64,000 nucleotides of DNA, from positions 1 through 64,000 of the forward strand of contig JAPSFT010000007.1 in NCBI GenBank assembly GCA_035063765.1, in the 5' to 3' direction. Every line of letters starts with the position of its first letter. Position 1 is the stretch's first letter. Made by a program: the position numbers and the translations under genes. The notes under the pieces were generated by a model. It had not been told where the DNA came from, made no database searches, and saw only the letters and a list, made by a program, of their open reading frames with translations. Positions 7,866 to 15,855 of the stretch are shown here, one piece after another. The stretch comes from Deltaproteobacteria bacterium (GTDB lineage: Bacteria; Myxococcota_A; UBA9160; PR03).

Positions 7866-9362
7866 TCACGGGATTCGCGCGGGTCGGCGGCTGGGTCCTA
7901 GAGGAAGTGCTCTCCCTGCGAGGTCGCGACCAGCGGGGATGCGCGGCGGCTGGCGTACGAGCAGCCGCGAGCGGCGCAGGCACATCACGGCGATCGTACC
8001 GATCCCGACGAGGCCGGAGCCGCGGGGCTCGGGCGCCAGCGTCCAGCCCATGTCCTGGAACATGCCCCGCTCGACGGGGGCCAGCGTACGGATCACGTCG
8101 CCGGGAAGCAGCGCCGCGTCCATCAGGACGTCGCCCGGAAAGAACGTCTCGGAGATGTGGAGCACGCTGGTCGCCGGGATGAAGGTCTCTGCTGCGGAGA
8201 GGTTCGGAGGCACTCCGCCGTTTCCGGCCACGCCGCCGGGACCGCCCCAGAAGAGCCCGTCCCCGCTCGTGACAGCCGCCGCACGCTCCTCCGGAAGCAG
8301 CGCGATCAGCGGAGTGCCGTCCGCGTCTTGGAGGAACAGATCGTAGAGATTGGGGATCGGGCCGAACGGGGCCCCGTTGTAGGTCCCGCCCGCCTCCAGG
8401 TTCGAGATGAATCCGAACACGTGACCGAACTCGTGGAGGGCCAGGGTCACGAAGTCCAGCCGATCGCCTGGATCCCCCGTCGGCTCGAGGTAGAAGTCCA
8501 CCGCCTCGCTGAACTGGATCAGTCCATCCGGCCCGTCGTCCAGGTCTCGTCCGGAGCTGTGCTCCAGGATGGGCCATTGCACCGTGATGTCCCCAACGCC
8601 CGTCGACTGCGTGGTCGCGGCGACGGCGGTCGAGGCCCCGAGCTCGCCCAGCGAGGGAACCATCTCCACCAGGACCTGGACCGTCTCGCCCGGGTAGGAG
8701 CTGGCGAAGAAGCTCCCCCACAGGTCGGCAGCCGTGCGCATCGCGTTCAGCCGCTGCGGACCGAGCACCGGATCGTTGAACCCTCCGCCAGGCTCGTCCG
8801 CCACCTGGACGTCGATGGCGATCGGATCCCCTGCACGCGGCTCGCGCACGAACACGGCCGTCGGGCTCGTGATCTCGAGCTCGAAGCTGCCCGCATCGTC
8901 CGCAGTGAAGGTGGTGAGCACGAGGAAGTAGCTCTCCCCCGGAGCGAGCGTGATGTCGCGAGCCGCCGTGAAGGCGCTCAAGAGGTCCTGCCCGGGCAGG
9001 ATGTCGTCGGCGGTCGCGACGAGGTTGCCACCAGGCTGCAGAGGATCGAAGGGGTCGCAGTAGAGGTAGAGGACGGTGTCCTCGATCGTCGTGCCATCGG
9101 CGACGACGGAGACGGCCAGAGCTTCGGGCTCCGAGACCTGGATCTCGAACACCGCGTACTTCATGCCGTCGTCGGTCGCATCGGTCGTGAAGAGGCCGCA
9201 TGCCAGGTTCCGGAAGCCGTCGTCCGGCACGCGCCGATTCCAGATGGGGGAGGAGCCATCCAGCACGCCCGAAACCGAGTCGACGGCCCAGACGGTTCTC
9301 GCCGAGAGCCCTTGGGCGGCTTGCGCGAGCAGGAGAAGGGAGACGATTCGCGGAAGCGTCAT
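7866..9362 (-). CDS. Secreted zinc metalloprotease-like PEP-CTERM protein
   Basis: The protein has 498 residues with a signal peptide (MTLPRIVSLLLLAQAAQGLS). Residues 70-170 form a beta-rich domain resembling pre-peptidase C-terminal (PPC) domains. The catalytic region contains LDFVTLALHEFGHVFGFIS with H310, E311 and H314 of the HExxH motif. The GF continuation is metzincin-like, but position 320, where a third histidine would sit, is serine, so a different third ligand is required. PEP-CTERM-like APEPRGSGLVGIGTIAVMCL and RRSR follow near residue 450. A 32-residue extension then runs past the arginine cluster, suggesting stop-codon loss. It is probably exported and cell-surface sorted. The substrate is unknown. 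Confidence 0.78.
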   Translation of the reverse strand: MTLPRIVSLLLLAQAAQGLSARTVWAVDSVSGVLDGSSPIWNRRVPDDGFRNLACGLFTTDATDDGMKYAVFEIQVSEPEALAVSVVADGTTIEDTVLYLYCDPFDPLQPGGNLVATADDILPGQDLLSAFTAARDITLAPGESYFLVLTTFTADDAGSFELEITSPTAVFVREPRAGDPIAIDVQVADEPGGGFNDPVLGPQRLNAMRTAADLWGSFFASSYPGETVQVLVEMVPSLGELGASTAVAATTQSTGVGDITVQWPILEHSSGRDLDDGPDGLIQFSEAVDFYLEPTGDPGDRLDFVTLALHEFGHVFGFISNLEAGGTYNGAPFGPIPNLYDLFLQDADGTPLIALLPEERAAAVTSGDGLFWGGPGGVAGNGGVPPNLSAAETFIPATSVLHISETFFPGDVLMDAALLPGDVIRTLAPVERGMFQDMGWTLAPEPRGSGLVGIGTIAVMCLRRSRLLVRQPPRIPAGRDLAGRALPLGPSRRPARIP

Positions 9363-9499
9363 GGGGTACCTCGTCCTCGTCGCAGACGCCCCACCCCCGT
9401 CTTCGGCCGCAGAAGAGCGTAGGGCTCGAGCGCTCGTTCTGCCTGGGCCGCCGCACCCCCCGGCGAAGCGGGCCTCGGCGGTGCCCGTGGCGCTCGTGA

Positions 9500-9715
9500 T
9501 TCGGCATCGACACGAACGACTGGACGCTCGGCAGCCGCGTCACGACGCGCTCCGTGCTCGTCATCGACATCGTCGACGTGCAGAGCGAGCGGCTGGCGTG
9601 GCATTCGGTGGCCACGACGGGGCTGGGCCCCGGCATCACGCCGGGCGCGCGCACCGAAGCGGCGTTGCCCGGGCGGTCACCGAAGCGCTGCTCGGGTTCC
9701 CGGCGAACGGACTCG
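9500..9715 (+). pseudogene. DUF4136-like lipoprotein, C-terminal fragment (frameshifted)
   Basis: After a stop at 9497 the frame reads TRSVLVIDIVDVQSERLAWH then SVATTG, the standard (G-T/S)-L-x-I-D-x-V-D-x-x-x-x-x-L-x-W-x-G/S-V-A block of DUF4136 outer-membrane lipoproteins. A frameshift near 9660-9680 is needed to continue into RAVTEALLGFPAN, which matches the terminal helix of that family. The N-terminal half is missing. The surrounding 9363-9886 contains nothing else that I can identify. Confidence 0.4.
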
Positions 9716-9886
9716 CGACGCGCGCTCGCTCGCACGGGCAGGACGGTGCTCGGGCCGCTCCCACGGGCGCGATCCAGGCGCCGTGCGCTCGACCGCTCCC
9801 GATCGGGCCGCCCGGAAGCGGCTTTTCGTTTGACTCGAACGGGCTGGATCGGTCAAAGTCGCAGCGATGGGGCCGGGGCGTCCGCC

Positions 9887-11209
9887 GTGCCGTACCTGCG
9901 ATCCGCCTGCTCCTGCCTGGCCGCCGCCCTGACCGTTGCGGTCACGGCCCTTCCGGTCCGTGCGCAGACCGCCTCCGCACCCGCCGCCTCGTATCGCTTC
10001 GTGGTGCTCGCGGATTCGGTGACCGAGGTGAAGCCGATCTGGGACAAGGCGCCGAGCATCGACGAGGACGGCGCCGTCGCGTTCATCGCGTGGGAAGGCG
10101 TGTTCGGCGCGGCCCACCGCGTGCTCGTCGCGAGCGAGCCGGGCGCCGAGACCTTCGCGGAGTACACGCAGGTCGATGCCGCGCTCGGCCTGGCCCCCAG
10201 CACCGAGCAGATCGGAAGCTTCGCGAACGGCAGGCTCGCCTACCTGGACTACCTCGCCGCCTCGCCGACAGAGAGCACGATCTACCGCTGGCAGGGCGGC
10301 GCACCGGTACCGGTCGTCCCCGTGACGCCGATCGCCGACGCTCCGGCGATGAACGTCCTCGGTATGGTCACGATCCTGCAGGACCTTCCGCGCGCGGTCA
10401 TCGCGACCGACGGCGAGGAGACGGCGGTGGTCGCCAGCGGCGACACGGTGTTCGGCGACGGCACCGAGATCGACAACCTGATCCTCCCGGCGCCGGACAT
10501 CGACGGGGTCGGGCGCGTCGCATACTTCGCCTCGATCGCAAGCCAGCAGCTGATCTGCGACGACCGGATCCTGCTCTCGGGCACGAATCCGCCGCTCGTG
10601 CTCGCGAGCGGCGGGGTGCTGCGCGACGACTGCACGTTCCGCACCCTCGATCCCACGATCCCGATCGCCGCCAACGACCACGGCAGCGCCGCCTATGCCG
10701 GGGACTTCTCGACGCCGGGCGGGCCGGTGACGGCCATCTTCGTCGACGGGACCGTGGTGTGGGAGACGCGCATCGGCGGCTTCGAGGACCTCGGCGGCTT
10801 CCCGATCGCCGCCGTGGCGCTGAACGACGCCGGCACGGTGGCCTTCCTGCTGGAGTTCTCCGGCGACCTCGGCCGCCGGCTCTACCTCGGCCCCGACCCG
10901 GTCGAGGACCGCGTGATCGGGCGCGGCGACCCGCTCTGCGACGGCGTCGTGAAGGGCATCGAGTTCCATCGCTTCGGGCTCAACGACGCCGGGCAGATGG
11001 CGCTCGGCATCGAGCTCGTGGGGGGGCGGCATCTGGTCGTGCGCGCCGAGCCGACGCTCACCGAGCCGGGCGCCTGCGTGACGGAGGTGCCCGAGCCGGC
11101 GCTCGGCGGCACGGCCGCCGGCGTCGCCCTCGCGCTGCTGACGGCCCTCCGGACCGCGCGCGCGCGTGCGGCACGCGGGGCGCCCGCATGCCGGTCCGGA
11201 CCTCGTTAG
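9887..11209 (+). CDS. Secreted repeat protein with VPEP-type sorting tail
   Basis: The protein has 440 residues if translation starts at the GTG at 9887. That start gives a signal peptide (RSACSCLAAALTVAVTALPV then RAQ); the frame stays open further upstream but is not convincing there. The mature part consists of roughly 55-residue repeats, each with a motif like IDEDGAVAFIA, IDGVGRVAYFA, LNDAGTVAFLL or LNDAGQMALGI, as in surface proteins of predicted beta-propeller fold. It ends with EVPEPALGGTAAGVALALLT and a weak arginine cluster. The function is not known; sorting by an exosortase system is inferred from the tail. Confidence 0.72.
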   Translation: MPYLRSACSCLAAALTVAVTALPVRAQTASAPAASYRFVVLADSVTEVKPIWDKAPSIDEDGAVAFIAWEGVFGAAHRVLVASEPGAETFAEYTQVDAALGLAPSTEQIGSFANGRLAYLDYLAASPTESTIYRWQGGAPVPVVPVTPIADAPAMNVLGMVTILQDLPRAVIATDGEETAVVASGDTVFGDGTEIDNLILPAPDIDGVGRVAYFASIASQQLICDDRILLSGTNPPLVLASGGVLRDDCTFRTLDPTIPIAANDHGSAAYAGDFSTPGGPVTAIFVDGTVVWETRIGGFEDLGGFPIAAVALNDAGTVAFLLEFSGDLGRRLYLGPDPVEDRVIGRGDPLCDGVVKGIEFHRFGLNDAGQMALGIELVGGRHLVVRAEPTLTEPGACVTEVPEPALGGTAAGVALALLTALRTARARAARGAPACRSGPR

Positions 11210-11427
11210 CCACCGACAGCGGCCCGCCCGTTCGCCTTGTCCGTAGGGGGCTGCACGAGGGGATGGCGTCCAGGCGCCCATCCTACGAGCAGATCCTGAC
11301 GGGACTCGGGCGGGAGGGCGTGCGAGCGCGGAGCGGGTCGAGGAGGTGGGGGGACGGCGCGGTCTGACGCCAACGCCTCGGGTGGGCGTTCGGGCGTCGC
11401 GCGTCGATCGGGATCCCCGGGTACTGC

Positions 11428-12027
11428 TCATTCCACGGTGGCGATCGGCTGCTCGGGAGCGCGCAGGAGGAACGCCGTCCCCCCCGGCGTGACGATGCGG
11501 ACCACGACGAAGATCTTGCCCTCCGCACCCCACGGCGGGCCGGCGCGCAGCGCGATCGTGAACTCGGGCGAATCGGGCCGGTTGCGCGCCACCCCTTGGG
11601 CATCGGTGTAGGCCGGATCCTGGGAGTCCGACTCCGGGGGATCCGTGGCCTCCCAGACGTCGTTGCCCTTCACGATCCAGACGTGGTCGATGGCGATCCC
11701 CTTTCCGGCCAGGCTGCCCTGCGTGGCGACCACCTTCACGAGCCCGTTGATCGCCGGAGGGTGCTCCCTGGGCGGCATGCTCGGGCCCACATCGGCCCAC
11801 ATCGACGGCGCCAGTTCGACCCGGGTGGTGGCATCGAGGGCGGCCTCGGTCGGGGCACCGCGCAGCATCGCGACCAGCTCGCTGCCCCCGTCGCCTCCCG
11901 CCTCGCCCGAAAGGCCGGCGCCTTCGCGCCGGGAACCGCCTTCCACGGGATCGGGCGGGATCGGATCTCCGCTGCGGCCGCAGCCCGTAACGACCAGTAC
12001 CAGCAGTGCCGCCATGCTTCGCTGCAT
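11428..12027 (-). CDS. Hypothetical lipoprotein
   Basis: No family is recognised. The 199-residue protein starts with a type II signal peptide whose lipobox is VVTGC (Cys16), followed by a 45-residue low-complexity linker rich in Gly, Pro and Glu. The folded part is beta-strand rich, containing GLVKVVATQGSLAGKGIAID and KIFVVVRIVTPGGTAFLLRA. It stands alone: the flanking genes are on the plus strand and about 220 and 530 bases away. Confidence 0.6.
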   Translation of the reverse strand: MQRSMAALLVLVVTGCGRSGDPIPPDPVEGGSRREGAGLSGEAGGDGGSELVAMLRGAPTEAALDATTRVELAPSMWADVGPSMPPREHPPAINGLVKVVATQGSLAGKGIAIDHVWIVKGNDVWEATDPPESDSQDPAYTDAQGVARNRPDSPEFTIALRAGPPWGAEGKIFVVVRIVTPGGTAFLLRAPEQPIATVE

Positions 12028-12129
12028 CGTCCGCCTCGCCCGGTCGTCACCGGCCTCGGCCGCCGCCCGCGGGTCCGACCCGGACGGCCCGATCCCGACC
12101 CCGAGCGGACGGATCCCGACCGCAGGCAG

Positions 12130-12380
12130 GAGCCCAGCAGATCATCGCAGGCCCCATCCCGAACGGCACGGCCGGGGGACACCATCTCGTTCGTCTACGA
12201 CGCGTCGCGCTCCGGGAGCCGGAGGTCGGCAACGGCCAGTACAACGGCGTCCTGCTCGCAGGTGACACGCGAGCGACGCCACTCGACCCCGGCACCTACA
12301 CGTTCCAGATCGAGCGCACGCTCTTCCCGCTCGAGTCCGGGTCGCTCGCCGCCGGCGATCCTGGCGGCATCGGAGCGGTG
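12130..12380 (+). pseudogene. Fragment of a secreted PEP-CTERM-type protein (frameshifted)
   Basis: Two frames each carry part of what reads as one strand-rich protein. GDTISFVYDAS appears in one frame. EPEVGNGQYNGVLLAGDTRA and TPLDPGTYTFQIERTL appear in the frame shifted by one near 12215. The block resembles mid-regions of choice-of-anchor domains. No start, signal peptide or sorting tail is attached. The remaining part of 12028-12561 shows nothing that I can name. Confidence 0.3.
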
Positions 12381-12550
12381 GTTCGCAAGGGTCTCGGGGC
12401 CGGAGACGGCCAGGCCGGGTCCACGGGCCCGCTTCGTCTGCGAGGCGGACAGGTCGCATTTGGCTTGCAAACGGGGCTCGGGATGCGCTCGAATGGGGCG
12501 CCCGGAGAGGCGTACCCCAGCCTCGGAGTCGCCGCTCCCGGCGGCCCTGC

Positions 12551-12564
12551 AGGAGGACATCGTG
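12551..12564 (+). promoter_or_regulatory. Ribosome binding site deciding a GTG start
   Basis: A perfect AGGAGG at 12551-12556 lies five bases before the GTG at 12562. The reading frame is open far upstream (to 11596), but only this start gives a signal peptide. Confidence 0.75.
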
Positions 12565-13893
12565 CGACGATCCGCCCTCGCGACCACCCTCCTCCTCGCC
12601 GCGCTCGACGCGGGCGCCGCGACCTTCGTGGTGGGATCGACCACCGACGGCGCCGATGCCGTTCCGGGCAACGGCGTCTGCTCCTGGACGGCCGGCATCT
12701 GCACCCTGCGCGCCGCGATCCAGGAGGCCAATGCGTGGCCCGGAGCCGACGTGATCCAGCTCCCGGCCGGCACCTTCGCGCTCTCGATCGCGGGCGCCGG
12801 CGAGGACGCCGCCGCGACCGGGGATCTCGACATCGCCGAGGACCTCACGATCGAGGGAGCCACCGCGGCGGGGACCGTGATCGACGCGGGCTCGCTCGAC
12901 CGCGTCTTCGACGTCCTGGGCATGCCCGGGACCCTCTCCGTGACGATCCGGGACGTGACGATCCGGGGCGGTGCGACCTCGGACGTCGAGGGCGCCGGGG
13001 TCCGCCATGCGGACGACGGCACGCTCACCGTCGAGGACTCGGTCCTCTCCCAGAACCAGGTCTCCGGGACCACGAGCGACGCGATCGGCGGCGCGATCAG
13101 CTCGAACGGTGTCGGCCATCTCGAGGTGCGGCGCGTGCTCTTCTCGGCGAACGGCGCCGACCGCGGCGGCGCGATCTTCCACAACGGCTCGCTCGCGATC
13201 TGGGACTCCACCTTTGCCGGCAACACCGCCAGTACCGGCTCCGCGATCGAATCCTACGGAGACGGCACGGTCGAGCGCTGCACCTTCGTCGGCAACCAAG
13301 CAACGGCCGGATCCGGAGCCATGATCCGCCTGTTGAGCGGCACCTATCGGATCCAGAACTCGACCTCGAGCGACAACGAGAGCCCGGGTCCGGGGATCTC
13401 GGCCTACGCCGATCTCAGGCTCGAGAGCGTCACCAGCCTCGGCAATACGACATGGACCGGCCTCTGGGTCGGGGGCGGGACGACCTCGATCGTGAACAGC
13501 GTGCTCTGGGGCACCTCGGGCGACGAGTGCAACGTGACCGGCGGCACGATCGTCTCCCTCGGTCACAACCTCGACAGCGACGACACCTGCGGCGCCGGCC
13601 CGGGCGACCTGCCGATCCAGGACCCGCAGCTCGCGCCGCTCGCGGACAACGGCGGGCTCACGGAGACGCACCTCCCCGCCCCCGGGAGCCCGCTCGCCAA
13701 CGCGGGCCTCGACGCCGCCTGCCTCCCCGAGGACCAGCGCGGCGTCCTGCGCAACCTGGGGCCCGCCAACGCCTGCGACGTGGGCTCGGTCGAGTTCGCG
13801 GTGCCCGAGCCCGGCGCGACGGGGGCCGGCGTCGCGGCCCTCGGCGCCCTCGCCCTGCTGCGCCGCCGGCGCCGCGCGCCGCCGCGCGGGTAG
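12562..13893 (+). CDS. CSLREA-domain right-handed beta-helix PEP-CTERM protein
   Basis: The 443-residue secreted protein starts with a signal peptide (RRSALATTLLLAALDAGAAT). A CSLREA-type segment follows (GICTLRAAIQEANAWPGADV). Next come parallel beta-helix coils with repeating TVEDSVLSQNQ, EVRRVLFSANGADRGGAIFH and IWDSTFAGNTAS units, as in polymorphic outer-membrane or pectate-lyase-like surface proteins. The C-terminal region has the usual DPQLAPLADNGGLTETHLPA segment. The tail is a textbook sorting signal: VPEPGATGAGVAALGALALL then RRRRRAPPRG. The role is probably adhesion or extracellular matrix; no catalytic residues are apparent. Confidence 0.85.
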   Translation: MRRSALATTLLLAALDAGAATFVVGSTTDGADAVPGNGVCSWTAGICTLRAAIQEANAWPGADVIQLPAGTFALSIAGAGEDAAATGDLDIAEDLTIEGATAAGTVIDAGSLDRVFDVLGMPGTLSVTIRDVTIRGGATSDVEGAGVRHADDGTLTVEDSVLSQNQVSGTTSDAIGGAISSNGVGHLEVRRVLFSANGADRGGAIFHNGSLAIWDSTFAGNTASTGSAIESYGDGTVERCTFVGNQATAGSGAMIRLLSGTYRIQNSTSSDNESPGPGISAYADLRLESVTSLGNTTWTGLWVGGGTTSIVNSVLWGTSGDECNVTGGTIVSLGHNLDSDDTCGAGPGDLPIQDPQLAPLADNGGLTETHLPAPGSPLANAGLDAACLPEDQRGVLRNLGPANACDVGSVEFAVPEPGATGAGVAALGALALLRRRRRAPPRG

Positions 13894-13959
13894 CCCGCCG
13901 CCCCACGCGGCGGGCGTCGAGCCGTGCCCGCCCTCGCGCGATCGATCGACGCCGGGGCC

Positions 13960-14225
13960 GCGGCGCTCGCTCCGCTCGCCCGGGAGCGTGCCTTCCTGCG
14001 GCGGGCCCGCGTCACGAGACCAAGGGCAGCGCTGGCCGCGAGGGCCATCGCGCCCGACGTGGGCTCCGGCGCACGCAGGCCCGAGACGTAGGCGGTCGAG
14101 TCGAGGATCCGGTCCTCGCGATCCCCGATGATCAGGCGCAGCGTGTTGCCCGTCGGATTCACGGGCCCTCCGAAGACCAGCAGCAGATTGCCACCCGGGG
14201 CGCGGACGCCGCGCGCATGCGGCAT
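13960..14225 (-). pseudogene. Choice-of-anchor domain PEP-CTERM protein, C-terminal fragment
   Basis: The frame reads NTLRLIIGDREDRILDSTAY then VSGLRAPEPTSGAMALAASA. This is the end of a choice-of-anchor (type L-like) beta domain, whose last strand typically reads N-T-x-R-L-x-I-x-D-x-x-D-x-x-x-D-S. A PEP sorting motif, hydrophobic helix and RARRRKARS cluster follow. It lacks any N-terminus, and the open frame runs on as shadow to 13563 below the natural end. The rest of 13894-14350 shows no gene. Confidence 0.5.
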
Positions 14226-14350
14226 GCGGCGAACGGGCCGCGGCGGCCTCCTTGCCGTAGCATGCGCCAGCCTGACCCCGGCAGCGGCTAGGCTGCGGGA
14301 CCGGGATTCGACACCGGATCCGGTACAGGGGTGGAGGGCGGCCGCGAGCG

Positions 14351-14860
14351 ATGGACACGGACCTGCTCTACGCGATCGCCGAGGTGGCCGTGGCGTTCGC
14401 GGGCTTCTCCGGGATCGCGGTGGTGCTGCGCCGCTCCGCGACGACGGGCCTCTCCCCGCACGCGCGGCGCACGCTCTGGTACCTCGTCCTCGACTGCATC
14501 GCGGTCCTCTTCCTGTGCTTCCTGCCGGTCGTCCTGCATCAGTTCGGGTGGGACGCCGCCCGGCTCTGGTCGGTGTCGAACGGGCTTCTCGGCTCGATGC
14601 ACCTCGTTTTGCTGGCGCCCGCCGTGGCGTGGTTCGCGCGGGGCTGGCGCCAGATCCGCGCCGAGTGGCTGCCCTGGATCAGCCCGATCCAGAGCTCGCT
14701 CATGTTCTGGTCGGCGGTGATCGGTGTCGTGCAGCTGCTCGCGTCGGTCGGCATCGGCTTCGACGCGAGCCCGGGCCTCTACAGCGTCGGGCTGCTCGCG
14801 CTGCTCTTCTTCGCGGCGGTGGACTTCGTCTTCCTCGTGGCCGGCGAGGACGCAGGATGA
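14351..14860 (+). CDS. Hypothetical four-helix inner-membrane protein
   Basis: The 169-residue protein has four evident transmembrane helices: AIAEVAVAFAGFSGIAVVL, TLWYLVLDCIAVLFLCFLPV, GSMHLVLLAPAVAWFA plus SSLMFWSAVIGVVQLLASVG, and LYSVGLLALLFFAAVDFVFL. The E-V-A-V-A-F-A-G-F-S-G opening is characteristic of a family of small uncharacterised proteobacterial membrane proteins. It is monocistronic and its function is unknown. Confidence 0.7.
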   Translation: MDTDLLYAIAEVAVAFAGFSGIAVVLRRSATTGLSPHARRTLWYLVLDCIAVLFLCFLPVVLHQFGWDAARLWSVSNGLLGSMHLVLLAPAVAWFARGWRQIRAEWLPWISPIQSSLMFWSAVIGVVQLLASVGIGFDASPGLYSVGLLALLFFAAVDFVFLVAGEDAG

Positions 14861-14960
14861 GCACGGACGCCTGTCCCGCGCGGCTGGGCCCCGAAGGCGG
14901 ACGTCCCCGCATCCGCGACGCGAGCGCGAGCGCCGGGGCGCCACCGGCGCGCGGAGGGGC

Positions 14961-15515
14961 TCAGGCGCCGCTCCCGCCCACGACGCGCAGGTACACGTGC
15001 TCGAGTCCCCGCTCCGCGTGCAGCCACTCGCCGGCGCGCCGGAAGCCCAGGCTCGCCGCCAGGCCGGCCGACGCGTGGTTCTTCGGTCCGATCGAGAGCA
15101 CGAACCGCCGCACGCCGTGCTGCGCGTGCGCCCAGCGCATCAGCCCGCGGCTCGCCTCCGCGGCGTAGCCGCGCCGGCGGTCGGCGGGGAAGATCGTGTA
15201 GCCGAACTCGACGCCGTCGGGCGCGTGGTCGCGCAGCCAGGCGCCGCCGGGTGGCCCGCGGAATCCTGCGACGCCGATCGCGCGGCCCTCCCGCTCGAGG
15301 ACGACCGCGCGCGTGAGCCAGGGCTCGAGCCCCGGCTCCTGCTCGAGCTGCGCGAGGCGCATGCGGAACACCTCCGTCATCCCGAGCCAGTCCGCGGGCA
15401 GCCGCGCGCCGAGCTCCTGCTCCGCCGCGGGAAGGTCCCCCGCGAGCGACGCCCGCAGGAGCCTGCGCCCGAGGGTGGGCAGGCGGATCCGCGCGGTCTC
15501 GATGGCGGGCCACAC
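14961..15515 (-). CDS. GNAT-family N-acetyltransferase (RimJ/RimL-like)
   Basis: The 184-residue protein starts at the GTG at 15515 (IETARIRLPTLGRRLLRASL), as in RimJ/RimL-type acetyltransferases. The acetyl-CoA binding motif A is EFGYTIFPADRRRGYAAEAS, where RRRGYA is the pyrophosphate loop. The C-terminal part, FVLSIGPKNHASAGLAASLG then FRRAGEW, is the usual N-x-x-S-x-x-x-x-x-x-x-G-F-x-x-x-G element. The acceptor cannot be predicted. It converges on the membrane-protein gene at 14351. Confidence 0.82.
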   Translation of the reverse strand: MWPAIETARIRLPTLGRRLLRASLAGDLPAAEQELGARLPADWLGMTEVFRMRLAQLEQEPGLEPWLTRAVVLEREGRAIGVAGFRGPPGGAWLRDHAPDGVEFGYTIFPADRRRGYAAEASRGLMRWAHAQHGVRRFVLSIGPKNHASAGLAASLGFRRAGEWLHAERGLEHVYLRVVGGSGA

Positions 15516-15772
15516 CCGCGCAGCCTAGAGCCCATCTCGTGGCCCCGCTCCCGTCGTGGACCCGCTCCCGTCGCCCGACACGCGCCTTCGCCCCGAGCTC
15601 CTCGTTGCGAAGGGTCGCCGTGCCGACGGGGTTGGCTGCGCTTCTCCCGCCTCGACCTCGGGGCGAGCTCGCGCCCTGGCTCGGTCCGGGGTTCACGGGA
15701 GGGTTGCCTGCCCGCGCAAGCCGGCACGAGAGCCCACCGCCCTCCCCCCCGGAGTGCGCGCGCAGGCGTGCC
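15516..15772. other. Non-coding stretch upstream of the TetR gene
   Basis: Open frames here are compositional. With the hexamer repeat and operator that follow, it forms a 340-base intergenic region between the divergent GNAT and TetR genes. I see nothing else in it. Confidence 0.5.
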
Positions 15773-15808
15773 GGACCCGGACCTGGACCTGGACCTGGAC
15801 CTGGACAC
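15773..15808 (+). repeat. Hexanucleotide tandem repeat GGACCT
   Basis: There are six tandem 6-bp units: GGACCC, four perfect GGACCT, then GGACAC. The array ends one base before the palindromic operator upstream of the TetR gene. Slippage-prone repeats at this position could alter promoter spacing. Confidence 0.9.
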
Positions 15809-15809
15809 G

Positions 15810-15825
15810 TAGTGATAATTCACTA
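15810..15825 (+). promoter_or_regulatory. Inverted repeat, candidate TetR operator/promoter
   Basis: TAGTGATAATTCACTA is a perfect 6-bp inverted repeat (TAGTGA / TCACTA) around a TAAT spacer. It lies 30 bases before the TetR ATG, in one of the few AT-rich patches in the region; the centre resembles a -10 box. The position fits autorepression and control of the downstream acyl-CoA dehydrogenase. Confidence 0.65.
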
Positions 15826-15855
15826 TCGTCGCACCACCGTGGAGCGGAGGGTGCG

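Noticed and set aside
8157-9422. A 421-codon plus-strand frame over the metalloprotease-like gene
   Set aside because: No domain, biased composition, and it lies antisense to a protein with signal peptide and HExxH motif.
11596-12561. Upstream extension of the CSLREA beta-helix gene by 322 codons
   Set aside because: The extension runs antisense to the lipoprotein gene, has no domain continuity, and a perfect RBS plus signal peptide fix the GTG at 12562.
15773-15808. Hexamer repeat considered as a CRISPR fragment
   Set aside because: Units are six bases, directly tandem, with no spacers and no cas genes.
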